Virus record (IMG/VR): IMGVR_UViG_3300044641_001380
Span: 1-33,981 of that record
Source of the DNA: a virus
Reading direction: 5' to 3' (one strand)
Length of the DNA stretch: 33,981 nucleotides
Within the stretch, counting starts at the first letter, position 1, and every line of letters starts with the position of its first letter. The notes beneath the pieces are model-generated. The model saw only the letters and a list, made by a program, of their open reading frames with translations, did no database searches and had not been told where the DNA came from. Of this stretch, positions 7,698 through 16,408 are shown in pieces. Made by a program: the position numbers and the translations under genes.

Positions 7698-9790
7698 TAT
7701 TCAGCCCCTGTCTGTGGAGACTGCTGGCCCCCGGTTACGCCAGCCTGATTTCCTGCGGGAGGGTTGTTTCGTCCAGATCCTCTGGCACCCCTTCTGGGTA
7801 CGCCAGATCCAGGTAGTTCTCCCGCGTTACCGGCAGGTTGAAGTCCTGGAGCAGCTGCACCACGTAGTCCAGCGGCTTCCCACTCTGGAGGTCTGATTCC
7901 TCCTGCTGCTCTAATGACTTCATTTCGTGCCTCCTCGAGGGACAGTTTTCCTTTGCGATATTGTAGCCAGATGTCATCTATCTGCTGGACATTTTTAGAC
8001 TGGCTCTTGAATGTGTCTGGGTACAAGCCGCGCACCGCCTCCCAGGTGATGGACTGCATCTCGCGGGGCAGAATGTTACGCTCCTCTGCAGCCCTACGGT
8101 ATGCCTCAGCATAGAGGCCATAGGTTCCTTTGACCCCCGTTATATCGCTGTCTGCGGTACCGCGCTCACCTTTCGGCCCACCGCCAAAGTTGTGCTTGAC
8201 CTCTCGGCTGTTGCCAGATAGTGGGCGCAACAGGCCGGCCGCCACAGCATGGGTGTCAATCGTCACCGGGCCGGCAGGATCATTGGGCGCATAGATATTG
8301 TTGTAGAAGTTACGCACCTTGTGGGCATCGCCAAGGTTGGTGGAAATCACTTCTCTGCGCGGGTCACGGAAAATAGAGACAGCCTTGCCTATCTCATTGA
8401 GAGATCCCCACGATGTGCCAGTTGGAGTCCTGCCATCAGCATTCATTCGGATGCCCATAAAGTTGCCCTCTGGGCTGACAATCTGATGAGACTTGGGATT
8501 CCTGGCCTGGTCATAAGTACGCAGCCACATTGCCTGCAACCCAGGTTTTGTTATTTCTCCAAGAGTCTTGCCCCTAATCGCGGCCAGCATTGGGGCATAT
8601 TTGTCCTTCTTCCAAATTTGCCGAGCAATGTCGTCCATGCTGGAGTCCCAGCGTGTTGACTGCTGTGCGCTCATGATGTCAAGCACGCGCTGCCCAAGAC
8701 TGACATTCATGAACCAATCTTTCTGTGGCGATAGTACAGCCAGCACACCAGCCACAGCTTGATCTGGCACGCCATAGTCGCTAGAAAAACGATCGGCAAT
8801 GGTTCGTGCGCCGTCATACCAAAGCCGGCTGCGGAGCCTGGTCGCCTCTGGCACCTGGTCATGCAGATACAGCAAGTTGTCTTTGACTTGTGTAATGAAG
8901 TCTTCTGCCACGCGGTCAGGAGTTCTGCCGCGTGTCAGGACATTTGGATACTGTTTGACCAGGCTGACATTGTGAGCAAACGCCTTGGGATCTAGTTTTG
9001 CTGCTTCTAGATTGATCACTAATCGGTTGGCCAGCGGGTCTTCAGTTGCCTTAACCGCGGTCGGCAGGCGGGTGCTGACAATGTTCGGGCCAGGCGGCAC
9101 GATATTGGGCATCAACCCTTGGCGCTGCAATAGGTCGCCAGCCATGCGGCCAACAGTCGGTGCTACTGCTCGGGCAGTTGCGGTAACAGCGCGAACCTGG
9201 CCACCAGGTGCCACCACCTCGCCCATGCTTTCATAGGGCACGTTGCCACCACCAACCTGCCCTACATTCTGGTCAAGCCACTTCTTGACCTCATCTGTCC
9301 GGGGCAGCACAGTGCCACTCTGGAAGCCACGCAAGAATGCGTCCAGCTTGCCCTCTCCAGCATTACGGTTGAATATCTCCTTGATGCCATAGGTCAGCGC
9401 CTCGATGTCACCAGGCAGACCGACAAAGCCCTGCACCAATCCCTTGCCCGTGGCGGCCAGCATGTCAGCCATGCCCTTGGCCGGCTCGGTGATGTCGCGC
9501 ATGCTCGGCGGCCGCAACGGCACACCGCCGCGACCAGTACGCACCGCAGGCCCAGCATCTGTTACGGTATCGGACGGGCCGGCCGCCAGCATGATGGGCC
9601 GGCCTACAGGCATCATCTCGCCATAGGATGTGCGGTAATACACAACCGGGCCATCGTCAGTTTCCTGTGTGACCACCTCATCATCGTCACCAGTGCTGGC
9701 GCGGTCAAGCAGACCCTCGCGCACGCCAGGCGCGGTGATGAAATAGTCAGCCATGTAGATGTCTTCAATGGTCGGCTGCTTTGATCTCAT
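7697..9790 (-). CDS. Internal virion protein with a conserved enzyme-like central domain
   Basis: A 697-residue protein between two ejection-type proteins. The N-terminal 200 residues are acidic and Gly/Pro-rich. The central part (about 290-620) is compact and looks like a folded domain: RLWYDGARTIADRF, GVLAVLSPQKDWFMN, TSWGSLNEIGK, DAHKVRNFYNNIY and VTIDTHAVAAGL. That set recalls an uncharacterised phage domain (DUF7178-like as I remember it), and the DTHA motif within helices loosely resembles helix-hairpin-helix glycosylases; this is a guess. The last ~75 residues are Gly/Pro/Arg-rich and low in complexity exactly where a second gene is encoded in another frame. Coupled to the next gene by TAATG. 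Confidence 0.65.
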   Translation of the reverse strand: MRSKQPTIEDIYMADYFITAPGVREGLLDRASTGDDDEVVTQETDDGPVVYYRTSYGEMMPVGRPIMLAAGPSDTVTDAGPAVRTGRGGVPLRPPSMRDITEPAKGMADMLAATGKGLVQGFVGLPGDIEALTYGIKEIFNRNAGEGKLDAFLRGFQSGTVLPRTDEVKKWLDQNVGQVGGGNVPYESMGEVVAPGGQVRAVTATARAVAPTVGRMAGDLLQRQGLMPNIVPPGPNIVSTRLPTAVKATEDPLANRLVINLEAAKLDPKAFAHNVSLVKQYPNVLTRGRTPDRVAEDFITQVKDNLLYLHDQVPEATRLRSRLWYDGARTIADRFSSDYGVPDQAVAGVLAVLSPQKDWFMNVSLGQRVLDIMSAQQSTRWDSSMDDIARQIWKKDKYAPMLAAIRGKTLGEITKPGLQAMWLRTYDQARNPKSHQIVSPEGNFMGIRMNADGRTPTGTSWGSLNEIGKAVSIFRDPRREVISTNLGDAHKVRNFYNNIYAPNDPAGPVTIDTHAVAAGLLRPLSGNSREVKHNFGGGPKGERGTADSDITGVKGTYGLYAEAYRRAAEERNILPREMQSITWEAVRGLYPDTFKSQSKNVQQIDDIWLQYRKGKLSLEEARNEVIRAAGGIRPPEWEAAGLRGAAAPGLQPAGNAGELPGSGVPRRGARGSGRNNPPAGNQAGVTGGQQSPQTGAE
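7735..7923 (-). CDS. Small acidic protein in an overprinted gene
   Basis: A 62-residue protein read in a different frame of the same strand, fully inside the 3' end of the 697-residue virion protein gene. It is very acidic, with a phage-like sequence (YVVQLLQDFNLPVTRENYLD, then AYPEGVPEDLDE); small phage proteins with a TRENYL-A-Y core are familiar to me. An excellent ribosome site, GAGGAGG at 7930-7936, lies 6 nt before the ATG. The ribosome site, the ordered composition and the degenerate Gly/Pro/Arg-rich composition of the overlapping frame all argue for a real gene. Function unknown. A longer form from an upstream start (to 7977) is possible but lacks this spacing. Confidence 0.7.
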   Translation of the reverse strand: MKSLEQQEESDLQSGKPLDYVVQLLQDFNLPVTRENYLDLAYPEGVPEDLDETTLPQEIRLA

Positions 9791-11541
9791 TGCTGGCCTC
9801 CTTGGCTAACCCTGCCCATGTTGGCTCTAAAACTCTCAATCGCAGACCGCGCATTGTTGATGTCTGCTGAAGATGCTTTTTTACGGATGGCTTCTGCCAA
9901 CGCTCTTTCTACTGCAGCATCATCCCTCAAGTCCACACCACGCAACTCTGGGATTGATAGCTGTGCCTGATTTCTGTTTGCATCAGCAGCCTGCTGGAAG
10001 ACTCGAGACATGCCAGGCGCAGCTTGCTTGGCAAGTGCATCGCCTTTCCTGCGGATGTCTTCAGGTGAAGGCAACCTACCATTGTCACCGGGCGTAGTTG
10101 CGTATTGCATCAACGAAGACACCAGCGTGTTCCTGGTCGAGTTGGCAAGCTCACGCGCCTCAGCATTAGCAATCTCTGGCGGCATGCCACTCTGCTGAAT
10201 GCCGACAGCCCTGTTGATCATGTCAATGGAATACTTGAGGTCATCGCCTGGATTAGCCCTTGCTGCGAGCAATCTTTCTTTTGTAGCGCGTTGCAATGGC
10301 GCGTTGATGATCTCTTGCTCAGTAGCAAGACCAGCAGCCACCCGTGATGTGATTTGCGATAGTGCGGCTAGATTGTTGTATGGCGGGTCTGTAGCCTGCG
10401 CCGAGTCAATCCAATCCCTGGCCTTCTTTATCGTTTCTGCCGATACTGGATGAGTCTGCAGTTCTTCCAATAGCCGTCTTTGCAAACCAGGATCTCTGGT
10501 CGTATACATGCGCTGCAGGATGGTGTTGCCTGTGCGCTCAGAATCTACAAGGGTAGCCGCAATGCCTTCATTCCTGCGCTTGACCGCCTCGAGATAGTTT
10601 TTCTCAACAATGCCTAGAGCCTCGTTGTCAACATTTCTGAAGTGCTTCCAATGCACATTCATGTTGCCGACCACGCCCTCTCGCAAAGCCTCCAGCATCT
10701 TCTCTGGCTTTTCTCTGCCAATAGTCTCAGTCATGTAGCGAGTCAGCGCAGCGATCCTGGCGTTGCGGATAGCAGTAATGGCCTTGGTGCTGGCCTCTTT
10801 CTGCAGCGTCGGATCGTTCAGGGTGACCGCGTTCCTGGCGATCGTTAGCTGGAATACATCGGCCAGGTTTGTAAATTGGTCGGGCGTTGCAATCGCTGCG
10901 TTCTCAAGCAGCTGCACATTCTGATCAAAATCAAGATCAAACTTAATTCGACCTTGGTTGATCGCACGCTCATATTCCAAGTCAAGAGCAGACCTCAAAA
11001 TAGTGCTGCCCTGCGTGGCCATGGTTGCGCGGAACTTGAGCGCAGCATCAGGATCTAGCCGGCCCACAACAGTGCCCAGCCCCTTGATCATGTTGTCGAT
11101 CTTGGTTTGCACCTGCTCGGATGTGGCCTGACCCATCCGCACCTGGTTGAGCATCTTGACCAACTCTGTGCGGCCCTCTTGCTCAAACTTGTTGGCCAGC
11201 TGCAGACTGCGTGCTTTTTGCAGCGTCTGCTGGAAGATCCCGAAAGGGTTGTCGCTTAGGTTGAGTGATGCCAGGTCACCGTTCTTGGCGGCCTCAATCT
11301 GCGCGGCAGTTGGCTCATTGGCCACAGCAAACTGCATCGCCTCGCGCTCGGCCATCCTGCCGGCCTGTTCAAACAGAACAGCGCCCATGCGGTCAAGAGC
11401 CTGAGACAGGGCACTCGATGTCTGGGCCTGCACCTGGCTGCCCACATAGTTAACGCCGGGCTGCTCCACCTGTCGCATGGGAACACCGCCACCAGGCCCA
11501 GATATCTGTACCCGTCCTGATTCAATGCGTTGGGTTGCCAT
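9787..11541 (-). CDS. Internal virion protein (ejection core, gp15-like position)
   Basis: A 584-residue, almost entirely helical protein. The start is glycine-rich (ISGPGGGVPMRQVEQPG), followed by long Ala/Gln/Glu-rich helices (SALSQALDRMGAVLFEQAGRM and many similar), with few cysteines and no catalytic motif. Size, helical content and position between a gp14-like protein and the larger internal proteins fit the middle ejection protein of podoviruses, which forms part of the periplasmic DNA conduit. It overlaps the next gene by 4 nt (ATGA). Confidence 0.7.
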   Translation of the reverse strand: MATQRIESGRVQISGPGGGVPMRQVEQPGVNYVGSQVQAQTSSALSQALDRMGAVLFEQAGRMAEREAMQFAVANEPTAAQIEAAKNGDLASLNLSDNPFGIFQQTLQKARSLQLANKFEQEGRTELVKMLNQVRMGQATSEQVQTKIDNMIKGLGTVVGRLDPDAALKFRATMATQGSTILRSALDLEYERAINQGRIKFDLDFDQNVQLLENAAIATPDQFTNLADVFQLTIARNAVTLNDPTLQKEASTKAITAIRNARIAALTRYMTETIGREKPEKMLEALREGVVGNMNVHWKHFRNVDNEALGIVEKNYLEAVKRRNEGIAATLVDSERTGNTILQRMYTTRDPGLQRRLLEELQTHPVSAETIKKARDWIDSAQATDPPYNNLAALSQITSRVAAGLATEQEIINAPLQRATKERLLAARANPGDDLKYSIDMINRAVGIQQSGMPPEIANAEARELANSTRNTLVSSLMQYATTPGDNGRLPSPEDIRRKGDALAKQAAPGMSRVFQQAADANRNQAQLSIPELRGVDLRDDAAVERALAEAIRKKASSADINNARSAIESFRANMGRVSQGGQQ

Positions 11542-11543
11542 GG

Positions 11544-12170
11544 TTAGCTCCGGGAAACTGTTCTTGCGAAGTCCGTAATGTCCTTCGCCAGGTTAATGTT
11601 GGCAAGCATTGTGCGCCCGCGAGCAGCAGAAGCGGCCTGCTCATACTGGCCAGCCTGCCGGCCAGCAGAAAACAGGGTGAGCGTTCTCTGCAGATCAGTA
11701 GATTGCAGCAGCGCCGTCGCATCCTCAAACCCCAGCACCTTTGCCGCCAGCGCGTTGTAGTCCGTCACGGCCAGGTCACGCATGGTAGCTTGCACATTCT
11801 GCGCGGCCACTGCCTGAGTAGAACCCTCACCGGCCACCACCCCACTCGCAGCAGCTCTAGCCCGCAGCGAGGCATTGGTTGCCCGTAAATTCCTGAGCAG
11901 ACTGTTGCCCTGGATCTGCCAGTTCATGGCCTCTGTTTCTGCCTTCTGCAGCATGCGGCCAGATTGGATCTGAGCATACTGTGCGTCCATGTCGGCACGC
12001 ACCTCGGCAACGGCCAGGGTGTCTCTGGCCTTGAGCAGGTAGCCAGTTTGCTCTTGGATCGCAGCCGCCCGCTGATACTGTGAGGCAGCATAGGACTGCA
12101 GCATGCCAGACACAGAAAATGCCTGGCCTTCAGACATGCCCATTACGGTGGGAGGAGTAGGTGCGGCCAT
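11544..12170 (-). CDS. Internal virion protein (gp14-like)
   Basis: A 208-residue Ala-rich helical protein directly after tail tubular protein B. The sequence has a helical hairpin pattern typical of small podovirus internal proteins: MLQSYAASQYQRAAAIQEQT, then DAQYAQIQSGRM, then SLRARAAASGVVAGEGSTQA, a Gly-rich break. In T7 the equivalent gp14 inserts in the outer membrane at ejection. Assignment rests on gene order, length (T7 gp14 is of similar size) and composition. Confidence 0.7.
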   Translation of the reverse strand: MAAPTPPTVMGMSEGQAFSVSGMLQSYAASQYQRAAAIQEQTGYLLKARDTLAVAEVRADMDAQYAQIQSGRMLQKAETEAMNWQIQGNSLLRNLRATNASLRARAAASGVVAGEGSTQAVAAQNVQATMRDLAVTDYNALAAKVLGFEDATALLQSTDLQRTLTLFSAGRQAGQYEQAASAARGRTMLANINLAKDITDFARTVSRS

Positions 12171-12173
12171 GGT

Positions 12174-14393
12174 TTAGGTTCCTGCGTAAACTGCTACCCG
12201 GTAATCAAGACCGAGTAGGGTCATCTTGAGCGGCAAGGTCTGCGTCACTTCGATAGCTTGCTCCCGGCTGTAACCCAGCACGCCATTGACCCGCTTGATG
12301 CCCGTGAATGTAGGCATCGGCAGATCAAGCAGAGGGTTGTCCAACAGTCTGGTGGTGACAGGTTGGTTGTTGATGTTCAATTCCTGAGTGTCTTTCAAAA
12401 TCGCACTGATCTCGACAATGCGCTTTTTGAACCCAATGCGCTGCCCAGTTTGCAGCTTCAGCTCCACAGGCATGGTTTTTAGGTAAACGGTGTATGGGAG
12501 GCCAACCTCATAGCTGACCGTACTTGCCCGGTCAAATGTGACAGAGCCGCCACCGCTGACGGTTTCGTTGGACTGCGGCACGCCATCAGTGATCACATTG
12601 AGAGACTTGGCAATATGCGGCAGACTGCTTGCGCTGGCAGCAGCACCGCCCGTAAAAGCACAGTCCGTATACAGCGTGTCCATGAAGCGCTCAACAAAGT
12701 ACCTAGTGGTGCCATTAAACACCCGCTTTGTCACACAGTAAATGTCGGTCACATCCACGCCCACATCGACAAACTCGCCATCGGTGGTGAACTCGCTGGG
12801 CGAGGTGATCTGCTGGCTACGCATCACCGAAAACACGGCCATGCTGCCATCTGTGGTGTTGGTCATCAGTAGCAGATCAGACTCGTCTGTGCTGGATGCA
12901 CGGCGCATAGCAATACGCTGCGGCCCCTTGAGCAGATGGCCAGATAGCAGAGAGATACGCTGCGTGATATAGGTCAGCTGCGTGTCAGAGAACACAAACT
13001 CGTTGAGACTCTTGCCCTGGCGCTGGATGTAGACCGAGCCGGTTTCCAGAGTCAGCACCCTGGTGCCAGGCTTGATGCCGTTGCGGCTGACGTTCTTGAA
13101 TGTGAAGGTCAGAGGCGTGATCGGGTCTGTGCCTTGTTGCGGCACATAGAACTCGCCACCAGTAGTGAACACCTGGAAGTCACGCGAGCTGATGATGTCT
13201 GTTACTACGTTGAGTTCATTTGTGTCCAGCGTTGCCTCGACCGCATCATCGTCTAGAGACTCGGTTGGCACAAAGTCGAAAAACAGCCCGATCTTGCTGC
13301 CCCAGATGGTGCTAGGCCGGGACTTGCTGCCGCCAAAGTACAGACGCCCCTCATGGAAGGTGACCGTGCGCGGCCAACCCTTGGTGCTTGACCAAACATC
13401 CTCGTAGTTGTGCTCCAGCTCCCAGCGGCCAGCATCAATGGCATTCGTGTTGAAGAACGGGTACTCGGTCACCGCTTCGACCACGGTTGCAGAGACATAG
13501 CGCAGAATCCTGGCCCGCCCCTGCGGCTGCACGTTGACGTACTGGTTAACCGATTGGGTCGTCCAGGTAGTGATCTCGTAATTGCTGGTGGCGTTTGGCG
13601 CTGTGGTGAACGCGACATCGACGGTGGCCACCTTGGTGCTGCCGACATAGTCCTCAATGAGCCTTACCTGACCAGCACCAGTGCCGCTGGTGATGGTGAC
13701 ATACATGCCGTTGTAGATGTCGTCGGTGGCGCTGGCCGTCGATTTCAGCGTAATGGTGGTGCTGGTGCCGGCCTGCGCTGCGCCGCTGTCGTGGTGCGTT
13801 GTCGAGGCGGTCAACGTCACATTGCCAGCCACCGCAGACGGTGTCAGCGTTGAGCCGTTGTTGGTGTGGAAGTCGATGTTGAATGCGTACTTTGGGATGC
13901 TGTCAAACGTGACTGTGGTGGCCGTCCAGCTTGCGTCTGTAGCACCACGCACTAGCTTGATTGGTTGCAGATCAGGATGCACCACAATCAATGTGTCGGC
14001 GCTCTGTGTCCAGCACATATCGTCAACCATGTCGCTGGTCAACGCGGTAATCGCCAGATAGTTATTGCCGCTGCCATTGATGTTGGCCACCACATTGCCG
14101 GCCTTGATCACATACATGCGCTGATGCGTGAAACACAGCATGTAACTGTCAGTTACAGAAAACTGAAAGGACACTAGGCGCACGCCGTTGCCAGCAGACT
14201 CGGTGCTGGTGTTTGGCAGCTCGAGGGTATGCTTAGTGCCAGGCCGGCGGCGCAAGCCACCCTGGGGCTGGATCAAAACATTGGTCGCCTTGGCCAGCGC
14301 ATTGGCATATTGCTGCAGGTCAATCCTAGAGCGCAGCAGCGGGTCAAGCTCTCCCGTACTGAAATTGGTTTGAACCTCGACAAAGCGGCTCAT
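12174..14393 (-). CDS. Tail tubular protein B (tail nozzle, gp12-like)
   Basis: A 739-residue tail protein. The start is diagnostic for the family: FVEVQTNFSTGELDPLLRSR, then a DLQQYANALAKATNVLIQPQ region and GGLRRRPGTKHT. The remainder is beta-rich (VRLVSFQFSVTDSYMLCFTH, MYVIKAG, LIVVHPDLQPIKLVR), as expected for the propeller-like nozzle closing the tail. It binds below the adaptor and provides the platform for fibres. The start ATG overlaps the adaptor stop by one base (TGATG). Confidence 0.88.
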   Translation of the reverse strand: MSRFVEVQTNFSTGELDPLLRSRIDLQQYANALAKATNVLIQPQGGLRRRPGTKHTLELPNTSTESAGNGVRLVSFQFSVTDSYMLCFTHQRMYVIKAGNVVANINGSGNNYLAITALTSDMVDDMCWTQSADTLIVVHPDLQPIKLVRGATDASWTATTVTFDSIPKYAFNIDFHTNNGSTLTPSAVAGNVTLTASTTHHDSGAAQAGTSTTITLKSTASATDDIYNGMYVTITSGTGAGQVRLIEDYVGSTKVATVDVAFTTAPNATSNYEITTWTTQSVNQYVNVQPQGRARILRYVSATVVEAVTEYPFFNTNAIDAGRWELEHNYEDVWSSTKGWPRTVTFHEGRLYFGGSKSRPSTIWGSKIGLFFDFVPTESLDDDAVEATLDTNELNVVTDIISSRDFQVFTTGGEFYVPQQGTDPITPLTFTFKNVSRNGIKPGTRVLTLETGSVYIQRQGKSLNEFVFSDTQLTYITQRISLLSGHLLKGPQRIAMRRASSTDESDLLLMTNTTDGSMAVFSVMRSQQITSPSEFTTDGEFVDVGVDVTDIYCVTKRVFNGTTRYFVERFMDTLYTDCAFTGGAAASASSLPHIAKSLNVITDGVPQSNETVSGGGSVTFDRASTVSYEVGLPYTVYLKTMPVELKLQTGQRIGFKKRIVEISAILKDTQELNINNQPVTTRLLDNPLLDLPMPTFTGIKRVNGVLGYSREQAIEVTQTLPLKMTLLGLDYRVAVYAGT

Positions 14394-15007
14394 CAGTTCC
14401 TCACTGCGATCAGCGTGTAATCGTCGATGATACGGATCTGGTTGCTCTGACCATCAATCTGGGTCGCCTGCCTGAAGTAGCCACCACGGCCATTCTCAGA
14501 CGGGTCGCCAGTGGCCACTCGCTGCCATTTGTTGGCCTTGTCTTGCTGCTCTGTAATAGCCTCTGCAATGTGCCATGCCACCATGTACTTGAGCAGCTGC
14601 ACGAAGTAATGCGGCATTGCGTACTCAGGCACGCTGTACTGGTAATCAATGTAGACCGCCGGCAGATTGGCCAGCAGCTGATCGCCCTGGATCTCCCACT
14701 CCCTGCGGACATTGGCACCCACTGCGGCAGTGTCATATACAGCACGCGGGCCAGCAAGGCGATCGCCTGGCAGTTGGTATGCGTACTGCCATACATTGGT
14801 CGGCGCAGTCACCAGCTGGGCAAGCTGCACCTTCTTGGTTGCAAAACTCCACGGGTACATGCTGAGGGTGGAGTCGCGGATATCTGGGTAAAGTCGATCG
14901 CAAACGCTCGACTCATCTGTGCCATCATTAAAGGACGAAATGGCCTTCGCGCCCAGCAGCAACAGTGCGTCTGAGCAGATAGTGATTCCTGTATCGCCTG
15001 CGGCCAT
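14393..15007 (-). CDS. Tail tubular protein A (adaptor, gp11-like)
   Basis: A 204-residue adaptor that sits between portal and nozzle. Family signs include the start TGITICSDALLLLGAKAISS, the YPDIRDSTLSMYPWSFATKK helix-loop, YQLPGDRLAGPRAVYD, and IDYQYSVPEYAMPHYFVQLL followed by an aromatic helix. A GAGG ribosome site precedes the ATG. It follows a hairpin that separates it from the capsid/decoration unit, so its transcription may be partly reduced compared with the capsid. Confidence 0.85.
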   Translation of the reverse strand: MAAGDTGITICSDALLLLGAKAISSFNDGTDESSVCDRLYPDIRDSTLSMYPWSFATKKVQLAQLVTAPTNVWQYAYQLPGDRLAGPRAVYDTAAVGANVRREWEIQGDQLLANLPAVYIDYQYSVPEYAMPHYFVQLLKYMVAWHIAEAITEQQDKANKWQRVATGDPSENGRGGYFRQATQIDGQSNQIRIIDDYTLIAVRN

Positions 15008-15028
15008 AGTGTCCTCGTGATGTAAGAA

Positions 15029-15060
15029 GGGCCAGCCCCCGAGTACTCAGTGGCTGGCCC
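15029..15060 (-). terminator. Hairpin after the decoration gene, partial terminator
   Basis: Arms GGGCCAGCC (15029-15037) and GGCTGGCCC (15052-15060) pair perfectly over 9 bp with a 14-nt loop. On the minus strand the hairpin lies between the decoration and adaptor genes, and it is followed by TTCTTACA, only a weak U-tract. It could cause partial termination or protect the 3' end of an abundant capsid/decoration transcript, as the terminator after T7 gene 10 does. Confidence 0.6.
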
Positions 15061-15078
15061 AGTTCTTGATGCCGACGA

Positions 15079-15357
15079 TCAATCGCCGTCGGTGTTCGCC
15101 AACGTGGTGCCGTCAGTCACATCCACCACACCAGAGGCGTTGGACACCACATACACAAGGGTGACAACGGCGGTTGTGCCGGTCGAAGTCACACAGTGAA
15201 TGATGTCGCCCACCTCAAGGGTGTTGGCCAGCGAGTTGAAATACCCGCTGGTGTTGACGTCAGCAATGGCGTCGGTGGTCTTGTAACCATACATCGACGG
15301 GGCATTGCCACGCTTGCTGGCGCTGTAGGCGGTAAAGCCATCTGCAGAGTAAGCCAT
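15079..15357 (-). CDS. Probable head decoration / capsid-associated protein
   Basis: A 92-residue protein directly downstream of the capsid gene. It has a Ser/Tyr/Ala-rich start, a YKTTDAIADVNTSGYFNSLA segment, then strands LEVGDIIHCVTSTGTTAVVT and VYVVSNASGVVDV. Small beta proteins of this kind, with GYFN and VGDII motifs, are found next to capsid genes in many podoviruses and are usually virion proteins. An AGGAGGG ribosome site spans the gap after the capsid stop, which predicts high expression. Role as decoration is inferred from position and expression signals. Confidence 0.6.
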   Translation of the reverse strand: MAYSADGFTAYSASKRGNAPSMYGYKTTDAIADVNTSGYFNSLANTLEVGDIIHCVTSTGTTAVVTLVYVVSNASGVVDVTDGTTLANTDGD

Positions 15358-15373
15358 TTTTCAGACCCTCCTA

Positions 15374-16228
15374 TTAAGCCGCAGCCGCAGTGTCGCGGGC
15401 GGTGATCTTCACGATACCCTCGCTGTCGATCGCAACAGAGCCAGCCGAGAACAGCGCATTGACAAGCCAGCTGGTCTTCTCGGGGATGTAGTTGATCTCA
15501 GTCTTGGGAGCGATGCCTTCTGCGTAGCCGATCGCATCCTTGTGGAATGCAAACAGCGTACGGTCGCTAGAGCCGTCGATCGGCAGGCCGCCTTCAGAAC
15601 GGTCACCCAGCACATGGAAGGTAAAGCCCATGAACTGGTTGATCTCACCCTGCACAAGCGCCTTGACCGTGTTGAAGTCAGAAGAAGTCACCGAGGTCTG
15701 CTCCAGCATCGCGGCCAACGAATTGGCGTGGATGATGATGTGACGGCCATCAGACGGCACATTCTTCTGGTTCAGGATCTTGGCAGCTTCGCGCAGCTTG
15801 GCGATGTTCATGTTGGTGTTCGAGCCACCAATAGAGTTCGCCACGGTGCCAGTGCTGGTAGCAGCATTCAGAGCATCCAGAATCAGCTGATCCTGGCGGC
15901 GACCGATAGCGTTACCGACAACCTGGACAAGCTCAGAGCGCTCGTCAAAGTTAACCTTGGCCTGCGAGAAGATGTCCGAGTACTCGGCAGCATTCCAGTC
16001 GCCAAGCGTGCAAGTCACGGTGCTAAACCCGACATTCATCGGGGTCACATCGGTCTGAGTCACGCGAGCGGTGGCAACGCCACGGCCTACTTTCGGAAAT
16101 TTCACTTGGGAGCCTTCGACGCCCCGACGCTGACGCACAGCGCCCACCAGCATTGCTTTGCCCTGGTAAGCCTGTTTGACCTCAGCATCGAACAGCGTAA
16201 CAAAGGCGTTTGAGAGAGAAACGCTCAT
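15374..16228 (-). CDS. Major capsid protein
   Basis: A 284-residue capsid protein of the HK97-fold type used by several marine and freshwater podoviruses. Visible signs: SLSNAFVTLFDAEVKQAYQG start, FPKVGRGVATARV, TLGDWNAAEYSDIFSQAKVN, a long helix with GRRQDQLILDALNAAT, HIIIHANSLAAMLEQ, and FAFHKDAIGYAEG near the C-terminus followed by a WLVNALFSAGSVAID strand. It is shorter than T7 gp10. It has its own promoter hexamers and a long leader (about 130 nt), and a GAGG ribosome site 8 nt before the ATG. The leader also holds a possible 21-codon frame at 16261-16326 with no clear ribosome site. Confidence 0.88.
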   Translation of the reverse strand: MSVSLSNAFVTLFDAEVKQAYQGKAMLVGAVRQRRGVEGSQVKFPKVGRGVATARVTQTDVTPMNVGFSTVTCTLGDWNAAEYSDIFSQAKVNFDERSELVQVVGNAIGRRQDQLILDALNAATSTGTVANSIGGSNTNMNIAKLREAAKILNQKNVPSDGRHIIIHANSLAAMLEQTSVTSSDFNTVKALVQGEINQFMGFTFHVLGDRSEGGLPIDGSSDRTLFAFHKDAIGYAEGIAPKTEINYIPEKTSWLVNALFSAGSVAIDSEGIVKITARDTAAAA

Positions 16229-16368
16229 TTGATTACCTCATTCGGTTGGTTGATCAGGGTTTATCGCATCGGTGAGCCAGTTGCCTGGGCCTGTGCTTGC
16301 TGCTTACGGCAGCCGCTCGTCAGCATCTCACTGCGGTCAGGGTCGGTTACCCGGTGGGCCTTGGCCGC

Positions 16369-16395
16369 ATTATAGGCTTTCCAATAATTTGTCAA
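16369..16395 (-). promoter_or_regulatory. Sigma70-type promoter for the capsid unit
   Basis: On the minus strand there is a perfect TTGACA (16390-16395) and a perfect TATAAT (16369-16374), separated by 15 bp. The spacer is shorter than the ideal 17, which may tone the promoter down or make it dependent on a factor. Transcription would begin near 16362 and read into the capsid gene. The -35 element lies 13 bp beyond the U-run of the terminator that ends the scaffold transcript. Confidence 0.75.
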
Positions 16396-16408
16396 CACCT
16401 TTTTTTAC

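Noticed and set aside
16261-16326. 21-codon frame in the capsid leader
   Set aside because: It is open and lies in the 5' leader, but has no clear ribosome site and no recognisable sequence; kept only as a remark under the capsid gene.
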